From contig JAGRBM010000263.1 of NCBI GenBank assembly GCA_020434085.1, positions 1-9,418 of the forward strand: 9,418 bases of DNA, in the 5' to 3' direction. How positions within the stretch are numbered: the first letter of the stretch is position 1; every line of letters begins with the position of its first letter. The notes beneath the pieces were generated by a model. The model saw only the letters and a program-made list of their open reading frames with translations. It was not told the DNA's origin and ran no database searches. Origin of the DNA: Chrysiogenia bacterium (lineage in GTDB: Bacteria; JAGRBM01). The position numbers and the translations under genes are program-made. Of this stretch, positions 1 to 5,646 are shown in pieces.

Positions 1-747
1 GCCGAGCATCTCGGCCGCAAGGAGGGCGCGCCCGGCGTCGAGCGTTTTTTCGAGCGCTTCGTAACCGCCGTCCACGGCGCCGAGGATCTCGCCGGCCTCC
101 GCGTTTTCAAAGACGACGTTGGCCGCGCGGCGCGAGTCGACAAGATGCGTGGGCGCGACACTCACACCCGGGGCGTCGGCGGCGACCAGGAAGAGCGTGA
201 TGCCGCCCTCCTCGCCGGGTCTCCCCGAGGTGCGCGCGGCCACGATGAAGCGATCGGCGGCGTTGCCTTCGAAGACCAGCGTCTTCTCGCCGCTGAGCTT
301 GTAGCCGCCGCCCGCCTTTTCCGCCTTCAGGGCGATGTGCGCGGGCCGGTGCTGCGGGCCCTCGTCCACGGCGAGCGCGACAAGCAGCTCGCCGGTGGCG
401 ATCTTCTCGAGCAGCGCTTTCTTCTGCGCGTCGCTGCCGGCGGCGTTGATCGCCGTCACCGCCAGCGCGGCGGTGGAGAGCAGCGGCGTCTGGGCCAGCG
501 TGCGACCGAGTTCCTCGAACACAACGCCCAATTCGCGATAACCCAGCCCCGCGCCGCCGAAGTCCTCGGGCACGAGAATGCCGGCCCATCCAAGCTGCGC
601 CATTTCCTGCCAGAGTTTCTTGTCGAATCCGGTCGCGTCACCGGAATCGCGAAGCCGCCGCATCTCGGTGACGGGCGTCTTCTGCTGGGCGAATTTTCTC
701 GCGGCATCTTTGAGCGCCGCCTGTTCTTCAGTGAGTACGAGTCCCAT
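1..747 (-). CDS. Acyl-CoA dehydrogenase family protein, C-terminus cut by window edge
   Basis: The frame is open from an ATG at 747 to base 1, giving 249 residues with no stop. The start is supported by GAGG nine bases upstream. The N-terminal helical domain is recognisable from LGWAGILVPEDFGGAGLG (about residues 53-70), followed by a typical FEELGR helix. The middle beta domain runs from about residue 120 to 235. The frame ends in a helix reading RALLAAEMLG, where the C-terminal helical domain of the family begins, so about a third of the protein and the catalytic-glutamate region are not visible. The usual FAD-contacting stretch resembling TEPxAGSD is replaced by AVDEGPQHRPAH, so flavin binding may be altered. 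The gene lies 13 bp after another dehydrogenase gene and is almost certainly co-transcribed with it. The family oxidises acyl-CoA thioesters to enoyl-CoA using FAD; the substrate cannot be inferred. Confidence 0.88.
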   Translation of the reverse strand, partial: MGLVLTEEQAALKDAARKFAQQKTPVTEMRRLRDSGDATGFDKKLWQEMAQLGWAGILVPEDFGGAGLGYRELGVVFEELGRTLAQTPLLSTAALAVTAINAAGSDAQKKALLEKIATGELLVALAVDEGPQHRPAHIALKAEKAGGGYKLSGEKTLVFEGNAADRFIVAARTSGRPGEEGGITLFLVAADAPGVSVAPTHLVDSRRAANVVFENAEAGEILGAVDGGYEALEKTLDAGRALLAAEMLG

Positions 748-760
748 CTCTGCTTTCCTC

Positions 761-1954
761 TCAGTCGGGCAGACCAAGCACGCGCTTGGCGATGACGTTG
801 AGCTGAATTTCGGAGGTGCCGCCCTCGATGGAGTTGCCCTTGGAACGGAGCCACTGGCGGGTGATGGAAAGTTCGGCGGGGGTAAAGCCCTCGCCCTCCC
901 AGCCCAGCGCAGCGCTGCCCATGACCTTGAGCATCAGCTCGAAGCGGTTCTTGTTGTGCTCGGTGCCGTAGTACTTGAACATCGAGGACGCGGCGCCCAT
1001 GCCGCCGGCCTTGGCCTCTTCGGCGGCGCGCCGCGTGGTGAGCGCGAATGCCCTGCCCTTCATCTTGTGGCGCGCGATCGCATCGCGCAGCACCGGGTCG
1101 GCGACGCGGCCCTCCTCTTCGCCGACATACTTTTTGGCAAGCGCTTCCATGGAGCGGCTCGCACTGTCGCCCGAGAGCGCGCCGCCCAGACCGAAGCCCG
1201 AGATCATCTGGCGCTCGTGCTGCAAGAGGCGCTTGGCAATGGTCCAGCCACCGTTGCGAGGGCCGACGAGCTGGTCCTTTGGAACGCGCACGTTGTCGAA
1301 GAAGGTCTCGCAGAACGGCGAGGCGCCGCTGATCAGACGGATGGGCCTTGCCGAGACGCCCTCGCTCTCCATGTCGAAGAGCAGGAAGCTGATGCCGTCG
1401 TGCTTGGTGCTCTTGTCGGTGCGCACCAGGCAGAAGATCCAGTCGGCCTTGTCGGCGTAGCTCGTCCAGACTTTCTGGCCGTTGACGATGAAGTGGTCGC
1501 CGTCCTCGACGGCGCTGGTCTGCAGGCTCGCCAGGTCCGAGCCCGCGTTGGGCTCGCTGTAGCCCTGGCACCAGCGGATCTCGCCGCGGGCGATGGGCGG
1601 CAGGTATTTGAGTTTCTGCTCTTCGGTCGCGAATTCGAGCAGCGCGGGCCCGAGCATCCAGATGCCGAAGCTCTGCAGGGCCGGGCGGCAGTTCAGGCGC
1701 CGCAGTTCCTGTTCGAGCACACGCGCTTCCTTCGCGCTGAGCCCGCCGCCGCCATACTCTTTGGGCCAGGCCGGCACGGTCCAGCCTTTCTCGACCATGC
1801 GCTCCAACCAGAGTTTTGAATCGGGGTTCTTGTAGGTTGCGCGGCGACCACCCCAGACGGTTTCATCGTCGGGCATCGGCGTGCGCATGGACTCGGGACA
1901 ATTCTCCTCGAGCCAGGCGCGCACATCCGCGCGGAATTCTTCGAGCTCGCTCAT
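761..1954 (-). CDS. Acyl-CoA dehydrogenase (FadE-like)
   Basis: This 397-residue protein is the usual full length for the family. I use the ATG at 1954 rather than an in-frame TTG at 1969, because the purine-rich GAGGGAGAGG (1967-1958) sits just before the ATG and would be its ribosome binding site. Visible motifs are PAWPKEYGGGG (about 62-72), the flavin/substrate segment WCQGYSEPNAGSD (128-140) followed by VNGQKVWTSYAD, and the C-terminal IEGGTSEIQ. In that last motif E377 aligns with the catalytic base Glu of medium-chain acyl-CoA dehydrogenase. The protein should be a cytoplasmic FAD enzyme making trans-2-enoyl-CoA and passing electrons to an electron-transfer flavoprotein. It is the first gene of a two-gene operon with the shorter-motif dehydrogenase downstream, and it is divergent from a TetR-family gene, a common arrangement for local control of acyl-CoA catabolism. 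Substrate unknown; chain, branched or ring-side-chain acyl-CoAs are all possible. Confidence 0.93.
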   Translation of the reverse strand: MSELEEFRADVRAWLEENCPESMRTPMPDDETVWGGRRATYKNPDSKLWLERMVEKGWTVPAWPKEYGGGGLSAKEARVLEQELRRLNCRPALQSFGIWMLGPALLEFATEEQKLKYLPPIARGEIRWCQGYSEPNAGSDLASLQTSAVEDGDHFIVNGQKVWTSYADKADWIFCLVRTDKSTKHDGISFLLFDMESEGVSARPIRLISGASPFCETFFDNVRVPKDQLVGPRNGGWTIAKRLLQHERQMISGFGLGGALSGDSASRSMEALAKKYVGEEEGRVADPVLRDAIARHKMKGRAFALTTRRAAEEAKAGGMGAASSMFKYYGTEHNKNRFELMLKVMGSAALGWEGEGFTPAELSITRQWLRSKGNSIEGGTSEIQLNVIAKRVLGLPD

Positions 1955-2001
1955 GGGCCTCTCCCTCAATCTGGTTCAGCGTGCGCGATGTCTCGCATGG
2001 A

Positions 2002-2019
2002 GCTGAACAGATGTTCAGC
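2002..2019. promoter_or_regulatory. Palindromic operator candidate GCTGAACA-GA-TGTTCAGC
   Basis: The two 8-base arms are exact reverse complements around a 2-base spacer, which suits a dimeric TetR-type repressor. The centre is about 56 bp upstream of the dehydrogenase start. A further half-site GTTCAGC at 1974-1980 forms a wider inverted repeat with the left arm (2002-2008). The expected ligand is the adjacent TetR-family protein, but this is by position only. Confidence 0.55.
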
Positions 2020-2078
2020 GAACCGTAGTAAGCGCGCCGACCCGTGGCAAGCGGCGCGTTCGAATGCTTCGCGAGAAG

Positions 2079-2095
2079 TTGCAGCCATGTTGCAA
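2079..2095. promoter_or_regulatory. Operator candidate A, TTGCA-N7-TGCAA, in TetR leader
   Basis: This is an exact dyad with 5-base arms, extended to 6 by G2078/C2096. Its centre is 41 bp upstream of the TetR ATG. The same arms with the same 7-base spacer recur at 5541-5557 in the next divergent promoter region, and once more with one mismatch at 5572-5588. I saw no other copy in the window. This placement would suit autoregulation of the TetR gene. Confidence 0.5.
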
Positions 2096-2127
2096 CCCAG
2101 CGGAAATTCAATCATTTTGAACCCAGC

Positions 2128-2727
2128 ATGAGTGAGCCGGAAAAGAAGCAGCGCAAGCCCTCCGCGCGGGCGGAGAAGTCGAAGGAAGCCATCGTCGCGG
2201 CCTTTGTCGAGCTGGTGCGCGAGGGCAACCGGCGCCCCACCGCCCCGGTGATTGCCGAGCGCGCGGGCGTCTCCGAGCGCCTTGTCTACCACCACTTCAA
2301 GGACATGAAGCGGCTGCTGCTCGAATCCCACAGGATCAACCGGCCGGTGGTGGCCCCGCTGCTCGAGGACCTGATTTTCGAGGGCACCTTCAAGGAACGG
2401 CGCGACTACTTCGTCAAGGCCCGGGCCAAGGCCTACGAGTTCGTCCAGCACAACCGCCGCTATAGCTATCACCACGCGTTTCGCTCGCGAGAAATCTCTG
2501 ACTTTCTGCTCTCGTTCTGGCAGACCGAGGGCGCCCAGTTCTGCCACGTATTCGCCGAGGAGCTCGAGAAGTTTTCGGGTGAGGAGCGCGCCACGCGCGA
2601 GGCGAATCTGCGCGCGGTGTGTTCATGGAACTACTGGGAAATCCTGCGACAGATCGAAGGGCTGAGCGTCGCCAGGGCCAAGGCCGCAGTGAGCAAGGCC
2701 ATCACGCAGATTCTTCTGGTTTCCTGA
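2128..2727 (+). CDS. TetR/AcrR-family transcriptional regulator
   Basis: This 199-residue protein is typical in length for TetR repressors. The DNA-binding helix-turn-helix is clear at about residues 37-57 (TAPVIAERAGVSERLVYHHF), after a basic N-terminus rich in Lys and Arg. The remainder is helical and aromatic-rich (about 80-199), as expected for a ligand-binding and dimerisation domain, and is not recognisable to a ligand class. A GTG at 2044 would add 28 residues, but those show no domain and would place the conserved dyad at 2079-2095 inside the coding region, so I prefer the ATG at 2128. Its ribosome site is weak. The gene is divergent from the dehydrogenase operon and convergent with the envelope operon (stops 3 bp apart). 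Likely targets are the dehydrogenase operon, its own promoter, and possibly the divergent promoters near 5565, which carry the same dyad as its leader. Confidence 0.92.
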   Translation: MSEPEKKQRKPSARAEKSKEAIVAAFVELVREGNRRPTAPVIAERAGVSERLVYHHFKDMKRLLLESHRINRPVVAPLLEDLIFEGTFKERRDYFVKARAKAYEFVQHNRRYSYHHAFRSREISDFLLSFWQTEGAQFCHVFAEELEKFSGEERATREANLRAVCSWNYWEILRQIEGLSVARAKAAVSKAITQILLVS

Positions 2728-2730
2728 GAA

Positions 2731-3552
2731 CTACTGAACAAACGCGACGGTCGAGACAAAGGTCATCGCCTGATCGGTGTTGCGGCTCAGAACGGGCAAC
2801 ACGAAGGACACACCCGTCGTCAGCGCCACGCTTTCATTAACGCTCCAGATGCAGCCCGGGGTCACCATGTGAACGTGCGCCGTGGGGCCGCCCGGTGCAT
2901 GCTCGTGCAGGGCATTCCATTCGAGGGTGAGTTCCAGGGATTCAAGCGGCGAGTAACCAAGTGCCGCGTTCCAGGCGAGAAACCACCTGGCGTTGCCGGT
3001 CTCGGTGCGCCCGGCGGTGGTCCCGCCGGCCTCGAAGTCCAGGTCGGCGGTCCAGACATCGGCGAAGCTTGCCGAGAGCACCACGCCGCCATGGCCGCCG
3101 AATGCCGACATCGAAGAGCTGGTGGGAAGCGAAACGCCGCCACGGAGCCCCGCAGCGAGTTGGTCGCTGAATCCAAACACATACTGCGCGCCAAGCCCCA
3201 GATCGCTCATGCCGGTATCGGTCACTGCGGGGAGAGCGGTTGCGTCTTCTGAATGGAAGATGCTGAAGGCGGCGCCGAGCTCGAAGTTCTCGGCCGCGCC
3301 GAAGGTGGCGCGCAGCGCGAGCGCCTGTTCGGAGAGGCGCCCGCCCAGCGGGCGCGCGGTCCCCGTGGCATCGATGAACTTGCTCGCGCGGAAGAATTCG
3401 TAGCCACCCTCGAGCTCGACCTCGCCCTCGCCGAGCGCTTCGGCCACCGGGGCGACGACCTTGCCGCCCGAGAGACCGTCCACCGCGTGAACGGGCTGGG
3501 CAAAACATATCGAGACGAGCGCAAGAAGCGCAGGCAGTGGGAGTCGTTTCAC
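2731..3552 (-). CDS. Outer-membrane beta-barrel-like protein (MetA-type transporter family, tentative)
   Basis: This 273-residue protein starts at a GTG supported by AAGGA seven bases upstream. Residues 1-23 form a clear signal peptide (MKR, hydrophobic core, PVHA) with probable cleavage before VDG. The mature part alternates polar and hydrophobic residues in many short strands separated by Gly- and Ser-rich turns (for example ELGAAFSIFHS, GLGAQYVFGFS, LELTLEWNALHEH), as in outer-membrane barrels. The general look recalls the family annotated as putative MetA-pathway transporter, but I cannot confirm this. A His-rich segment, HEHAPGGPTAHVHM, lies near the C-terminus (about residues 216-229) and could bind metal. 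The gene is the last in an operon, 42 bp after the HupE-type gene, and is likely its outer-membrane partner. A porin, adhesin-like barrel or unknown barrel are the alternatives. Confidence 0.75.
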   Translation of the reverse strand: MKRLPLPALLALVSICFAQPVHAVDGLSGGKVVAPVAEALGEGEVELEGGYEFFRASKFIDATGTARPLGGRLSEQALALRATFGAAENFELGAAFSIFHSEDATALPAVTDTGMSDLGLGAQYVFGFSDQLAAGLRGGVSLPTSSSMSAFGGHGGVVLSASFADVWTADLDFEAGGTTAGRTETGNARWFLAWNAALGYSPLESLELTLEWNALHEHAPGGPTAHVHMVTPGCIWSVNESVALTTGVSFVLPVLSRNTDQAMTFVSTVAFVQ

Positions 3553-3594
3553 GGTTGCTTCCTTCAGTGATGCAGCGGCCCCTGCCGCGCGGGA

Positions 3595-4602
3595 TCAGGC
3601 AAAGGTAGCCGCAATGCGCTCCCAGAACCAGAAGGACGCGACGCTTCCCAACGCGAAAGCGCCCCAGCGGGTGATGACCGGTGCGCGCTCTCCCGCGAAG
3701 TGCCGCGCCAGCGCCAGCACCGGGATGAGCGCGCCCACGAAGAGGAGCTGACCGAGTTCCACGCCCACGTTGAAGGAAAAGAGCGCCGTGGGGATCTCTC
3801 CCTGGGGCAGACCGATCTCACGGAGCGCGCCGGCAAATCCCAGCCCGTGAAAGAGACCGAAGGTCGCCGAGATGAGTCCCGGGTAGCGCTGGGTCAGCGT
3901 CTTTGGCGCATCGGGATCGCGCAGCAGTTCCGCGCCCACCAGCAGGATGCTGAGCGCAATGAGCGCCTCGGTGGGCGCGCTTGCCACGCGGACGATGTCC
4001 AGCGCAGAGAGCGCCAGCGTGATCGAATGTCCCACGGTAAAGGCCGTGATCGTGCCCAGCAGTTTTCGTCCCGAGCCCACAAGCAACACCAGCGCCAACA
4101 CGAACAGAAGATGATCGATGCCCGTCAGGATGTGTTCGACACCGAGCGATCCGTATTGCAGGCCCACCGAAGAGGCTTCGGACATTTCGCCGCCGATCGT
4201 TTCGGCCGGGTGCTTTGCATCGAGCATCGCCTCATGCACCTGGCCACCGGCGGAGATCACACGCAGCAGGACCTGCGCATGGGTCTGCGCGATTCCCGCG
4301 ACGGTGATCTCGCTGCCTTCGAGCCCCTGCTCTCCGCAGTCGGCCTTCCAGCGCGCGGACATGCCATTGCTGGTCATGTTGTCGGTAATCATCCCGAGCG
4401 CCTTGCAGTGCGCGGGCAGGGTCGGCTCACCCGCGACGGGGGCGTGTTCACTTCCCGAGTAACGAAACAGAACATTGAAGATACCGGGTTCGGCCTCGCG
4501 CAATTCGAAAATACCGAATTCGAGCTGGTGCGCCATCACAAGACGCGGCGCGAGAAGCAGGATCAGGGTGATGGTTGCGGTGATCAGTGTTTTTGTTTTC
4601 AT
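3595..4602 (-). CDS. HupE/UreJ-family membrane protein with periplasmic N-domain
   Basis: This 335-residue protein has a signal peptide (1-24, ending RLVMA), a periplasmic domain (about 25-145) and a C-terminal domain of about six membrane helices (150-333). Family-type motifs sit in the helices: VEHILTGIDHLLFVLAL (H157, D163, H164), FTVGHSITLALSAL (H192), FGLFHGLGFA (H252) and FNVGVELGQL (E282). These His and acidic residues resemble the metal-pathway residues of HupE/UreJ nickel or cobalt permeases; metal specificity cannot be read from the sequence. The periplasmic domain has two cysteines (C66, C89) that could form a disulfide. If the signal peptide is cleaved after A24, the mature protein begins with histidine. 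The ATG overlaps the stop of the upstream isomerase gene by 4 bp (ATGA), which implies translational coupling. No hydrogenase or urease gene lies nearby. Confidence 0.88.
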   Translation of the reverse strand: MKTKTLITATITLILLLAPRLVMAHQLEFGIFELREAEPGIFNVLFRYSGSEHAPVAGEPTLPAHCKALGMITDNMTSNGMSARWKADCGEQGLEGSEITVAGIAQTHAQVLLRVISAGGQVHEAMLDAKHPAETIGGEMSEASSVGLQYGSLGVEHILTGIDHLLFVLALVLLVGSGRKLLGTITAFTVGHSITLALSALDIVRVASAPTEALIALSILLVGAELLRDPDAPKTLTQRYPGLISATFGLFHGLGFAGALREIGLPQGEIPTALFSFNVGVELGQLLFVGALIPVLALARHFAGERAPVITRWGAFALGSVASFWFWERIAATFA

Positions 4603-5495
4603 TGCGCCAGCTCCGCCACGTGCATCTCGGGATACTCGGCATTGACCTCGTAGCCGGCGATCAGCTCATCCACGGCCGTGCGGCGGGCCGATTCGCGCTC
4701 GTCCTCAAGGAAGGCCTGATAAATCTCCGTGCGTGCCTCCTCGAACTCCGGAACGCGGGCGGCATTGCGCTCACGTACACGCACCAGGTGAAGGCCAAAG
4801 GGGCTGGGCACTGGACCCTGCCAAGCGCCGACCTCCAAATCGCCGATCAGTGCCGCGGCGTCCTCACCCATCATTTCAGAGAGCCGACCATCGGCGACTT
4901 TCTCGAAGCTCGCGCCCCAGAGAAAGCCGTCGCTCCGCGCGCGCCAGTCGCCGTCATTCTTCTGAAGAGCGGCCAGCACGCGGGCGGCATCGTCACTCAA
5001 GTTCTCGTGACGATCACTGGCCAGAAAGACGTGGTCGAAGCTGCTGGTGGCCGGGCGCTCGAAGCGTTCCGGGTCGCTCTCAAAGAAGGCGAGCAGCTTC
5101 TCGCGGGTCGGCGCCTGGGCAAGCGCGCCGTCCTCGACGACAAAGCGCATTTTCTGGACAAGGCGGCGGCGCACAATGGGATCGTCGCGATCAAGGCCCC
5201 AGCGCAGCGCCTCGCGGTAGAGCACCTCGTTCTCCACATAACTGCGCACCGCGCCTTCGAGATCACTGTGGGCGGCGGGCTGACCGGTACGAAGGAGGAA
5301 CTCATCGCGCAGGCCCTTGATCATCTCCGGGGGCACTTCAATGACGCGGCTGTCCCTGCCCGCGCTCTCGCCACCGAATGCGCCGTGCGCACCGAAGAGA
5401 AGCGCGCCCACGAGAAGGAACTGAAAAAGCGGCTCGCGCACAATGCGCTTGATGCGCCCCTGCGGGGCCTTGTTCTGAATTTCCGGTGTCGTCAT
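4599..5495 (-). CDS. Membrane-anchored parvulin-type peptidyl-prolyl cis-trans isomerase
   Basis: This 298-residue protein starts at an ATG with GGGAGG eight bases upstream. A single hydrophobic helix at about residues 22-41 follows a basic cytoplasmic end (RIKRIVREP), so the rest lies in the periplasm as a tethered protein. A helical SurA/PrsA-like segment (about 52-145) precedes a PPIC domain (about 150-245). The latter is recognised by its first strand SSFDHVFLA, with H155 at the parvulin histidine position, and its last strand GPVPSPFGLHLVRV. The C-terminal helix is charged. The family isomerises X-Pro bonds and acts as a chaperone for exported proteins. It is the first gene of the operon with the HupE-type and barrel genes and is divergent from the DUF3604 gene, so its likely clients are the barrel or the cysteine-rich DUF3604 protein. 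I recall isomerases of this kind beside HupE/UreJ genes in other proteobacteria but cannot check that here. Confidence 0.88.
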   Translation of the reverse strand: MTTPEIQNKAPQGRIKRIVREPLFQFLLVGALLFGAHGAFGGESAGRDSRVIEVPPEMIKGLRDEFLLRTGQPAAHSDLEGAVRSYVENEVLYREALRWGLDRDDPIVRRRLVQKMRFVVEDGALAQAPTREKLLAFFESDPERFERPATSSFDHVFLASDRHENLSDDAARVLAALQKNDGDWRARSDGFLWGASFEKVADGRLSEMMGEDAAALIGDLEVGAWQGPVPSPFGLHLVRVRERNAARVPEFEEARTEIYQAFLEDERESARRTAVDELIAGYEVNAEYPEMHVAELAQ

Positions 5496-5540
5496 CGCTT
5501 GCCTCCCACCCCGTCGATCAATTCCCGGGGCATTTTTTTA

Positions 5541-5557
5541 TTGCATGCCAACTGCAA
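5541..5557. promoter_or_regulatory. Operator candidate B, TTGCA-N7-TGCAA
   Basis: This is an exact dyad, extended on both sides to 7-base arms (TATTGCA at 5539-5545, TGCAATA at 5553-5559). Arms and spacer length equal those of the dyad in the TetR leader (2079-2095). It overlaps the proposed -35 element of the DUF3604 promoter. Confidence 0.5.
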
Positions 5558-5569
5558 TAGTGATATCAA
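5541..5569 (+). promoter_or_regulatory. Candidate promoter for the DUF3604 gene
   Basis: TTGCAT (5541-5546) and TATCAA (5564-5569) are separated by exactly 17 bp, which would place the transcription start near 5576 and give a leader of about 70 bases. The matches to the housekeeping consensus are modest (3 of 6 and 4 of 6). A better -35 match, TTGACT at 5579-5584, has no acceptable -10 at 16-18 bp. The call rests mainly on spacing and the symmetric layout. Confidence 0.3.
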
Positions 5570-5588
5570 AATTACAGTTTGACTGCAA
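5560..5588 (-). promoter_or_regulatory. Candidate promoter for the isomerase-HupE-barrel operon
   Basis: On the minus strand TTGCAG (5588-5583) and TATCAC (5565-5560) are separated by 17 bp, mirroring the plus-strand pair. The two -10 elements overlap face to face on GATATC. The matches to consensus are weak. An alternative -10 is TGTAAT (5576-5571, 5 of 6), but it has no good -35 at the right distance. Confidence 0.28.
5572..5588. promoter_or_regulatory. Operator candidate C, TTACA-N7-TGCAA
   Basis: This is a copy of the same dyad with one mismatch in the left arm, exactly 31 bp (about three helical turns) from site B. The right-hand nine bases ACTGCAATA are identical in the two sites (5551-5559 and 5582-5590). 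It overlaps the proposed -35 element of the minus-strand operon promoter. Confidence 0.42.
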
Positions 5589-5646
5589 TAACAAAAATCC
5601 AAGTCTGGCCCAGGGGAACTGGGGAATTTGGGAGGAGAGGTAAAAA

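Larger units (their letters stand above)
1955..2127. promoter_or_regulatory. Divergent control region between dehydrogenase operon and TetR gene
   Basis: This 173-bp non-coding stretch should contain promoters in both directions. It holds an 18-bp perfect palindrome (2002-2019), an isolated matching half-site GTTCAGC (1974-1980), a second unrelated dyad TTGCA-N7-TGCAA (2079-2095), and a small AT-rich dyad TTCAA-N5-TTGAA (2107-2121) just before the TetR start. I could not assign convincing -35/-10 pairs on either strand. No clear Shine-Dalgarno sequence precedes the TetR ATG at 2128, so that message may be poorly translated or initiate in another way. Confidence 0.6.
5496..5646. promoter_or_regulatory. 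Divergent control region between envelope operon and DUF3604 gene
   Basis: This 151-bp non-coding stretch has an AT-rich core (about 5531-5600) that stands out from the GC-rich surroundings. It contains two related dyads (5541-5557 and 5572-5588) with centres 31 bp apart and a GATATC (5562-5567) exactly midway. Towards the plus-strand gene lies the strong ribosome site GGAGGAGAGG (5631-5640), six bases before the ATG. A weak hairpin GGCAT-N11-ATGCC (5529-5549) would fall in the leader of the minus-strand operon. Confidence 0.7.

Noticed and set aside
578-1819. Long plus-strand open frame (413 codons) opposite the dehydrogenase gene
   Set aside because: It is antisense to a clearly conserved enzyme, has low-complexity Ala/Arg/Gly composition and no recognisable domain; long shadow frames are common in GC-rich DNA.
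2004-2017. LexA-box resemblance of the palindrome (GAAC-N4-GTTC, as in Gram-positive SOS boxes)
   Set aside because: The neighbours are acyl-CoA dehydrogenases and a TetR gene, not SOS genes, and the symmetry continues beyond the LexA core; a local repressor site is simpler.
2044-2127. GTG at 2044 as an alternative TetR start
   Set aside because: No ribosome site, no domain in the added 28 residues, and it would place the conserved dyad at 2079-2095 inside the gene.
3575-3588. Short hairpin GCGGC/GCCGC between the HupE-type and barrel genes
   Set aside because: Only a 5-bp stem with no T run; it is not a terminator and is expected by chance in GC-rich sequence.
3700-5582. Plus-strand open frames (about 3700-4653 and 4587-5582) opposite the HupE and isomerase genes
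   Set aside because: Shadows of the coding frames, running through a well-supported operon on the other strand; no motifs and no plausible ribosome sites.
5579-5607. TTGACT (5579-5584) as the -35 of the DUF3604 promoter
   Set aside because: Good hexamer, but no acceptable -10 at 16-18 bp downstream (AAGTCT region).
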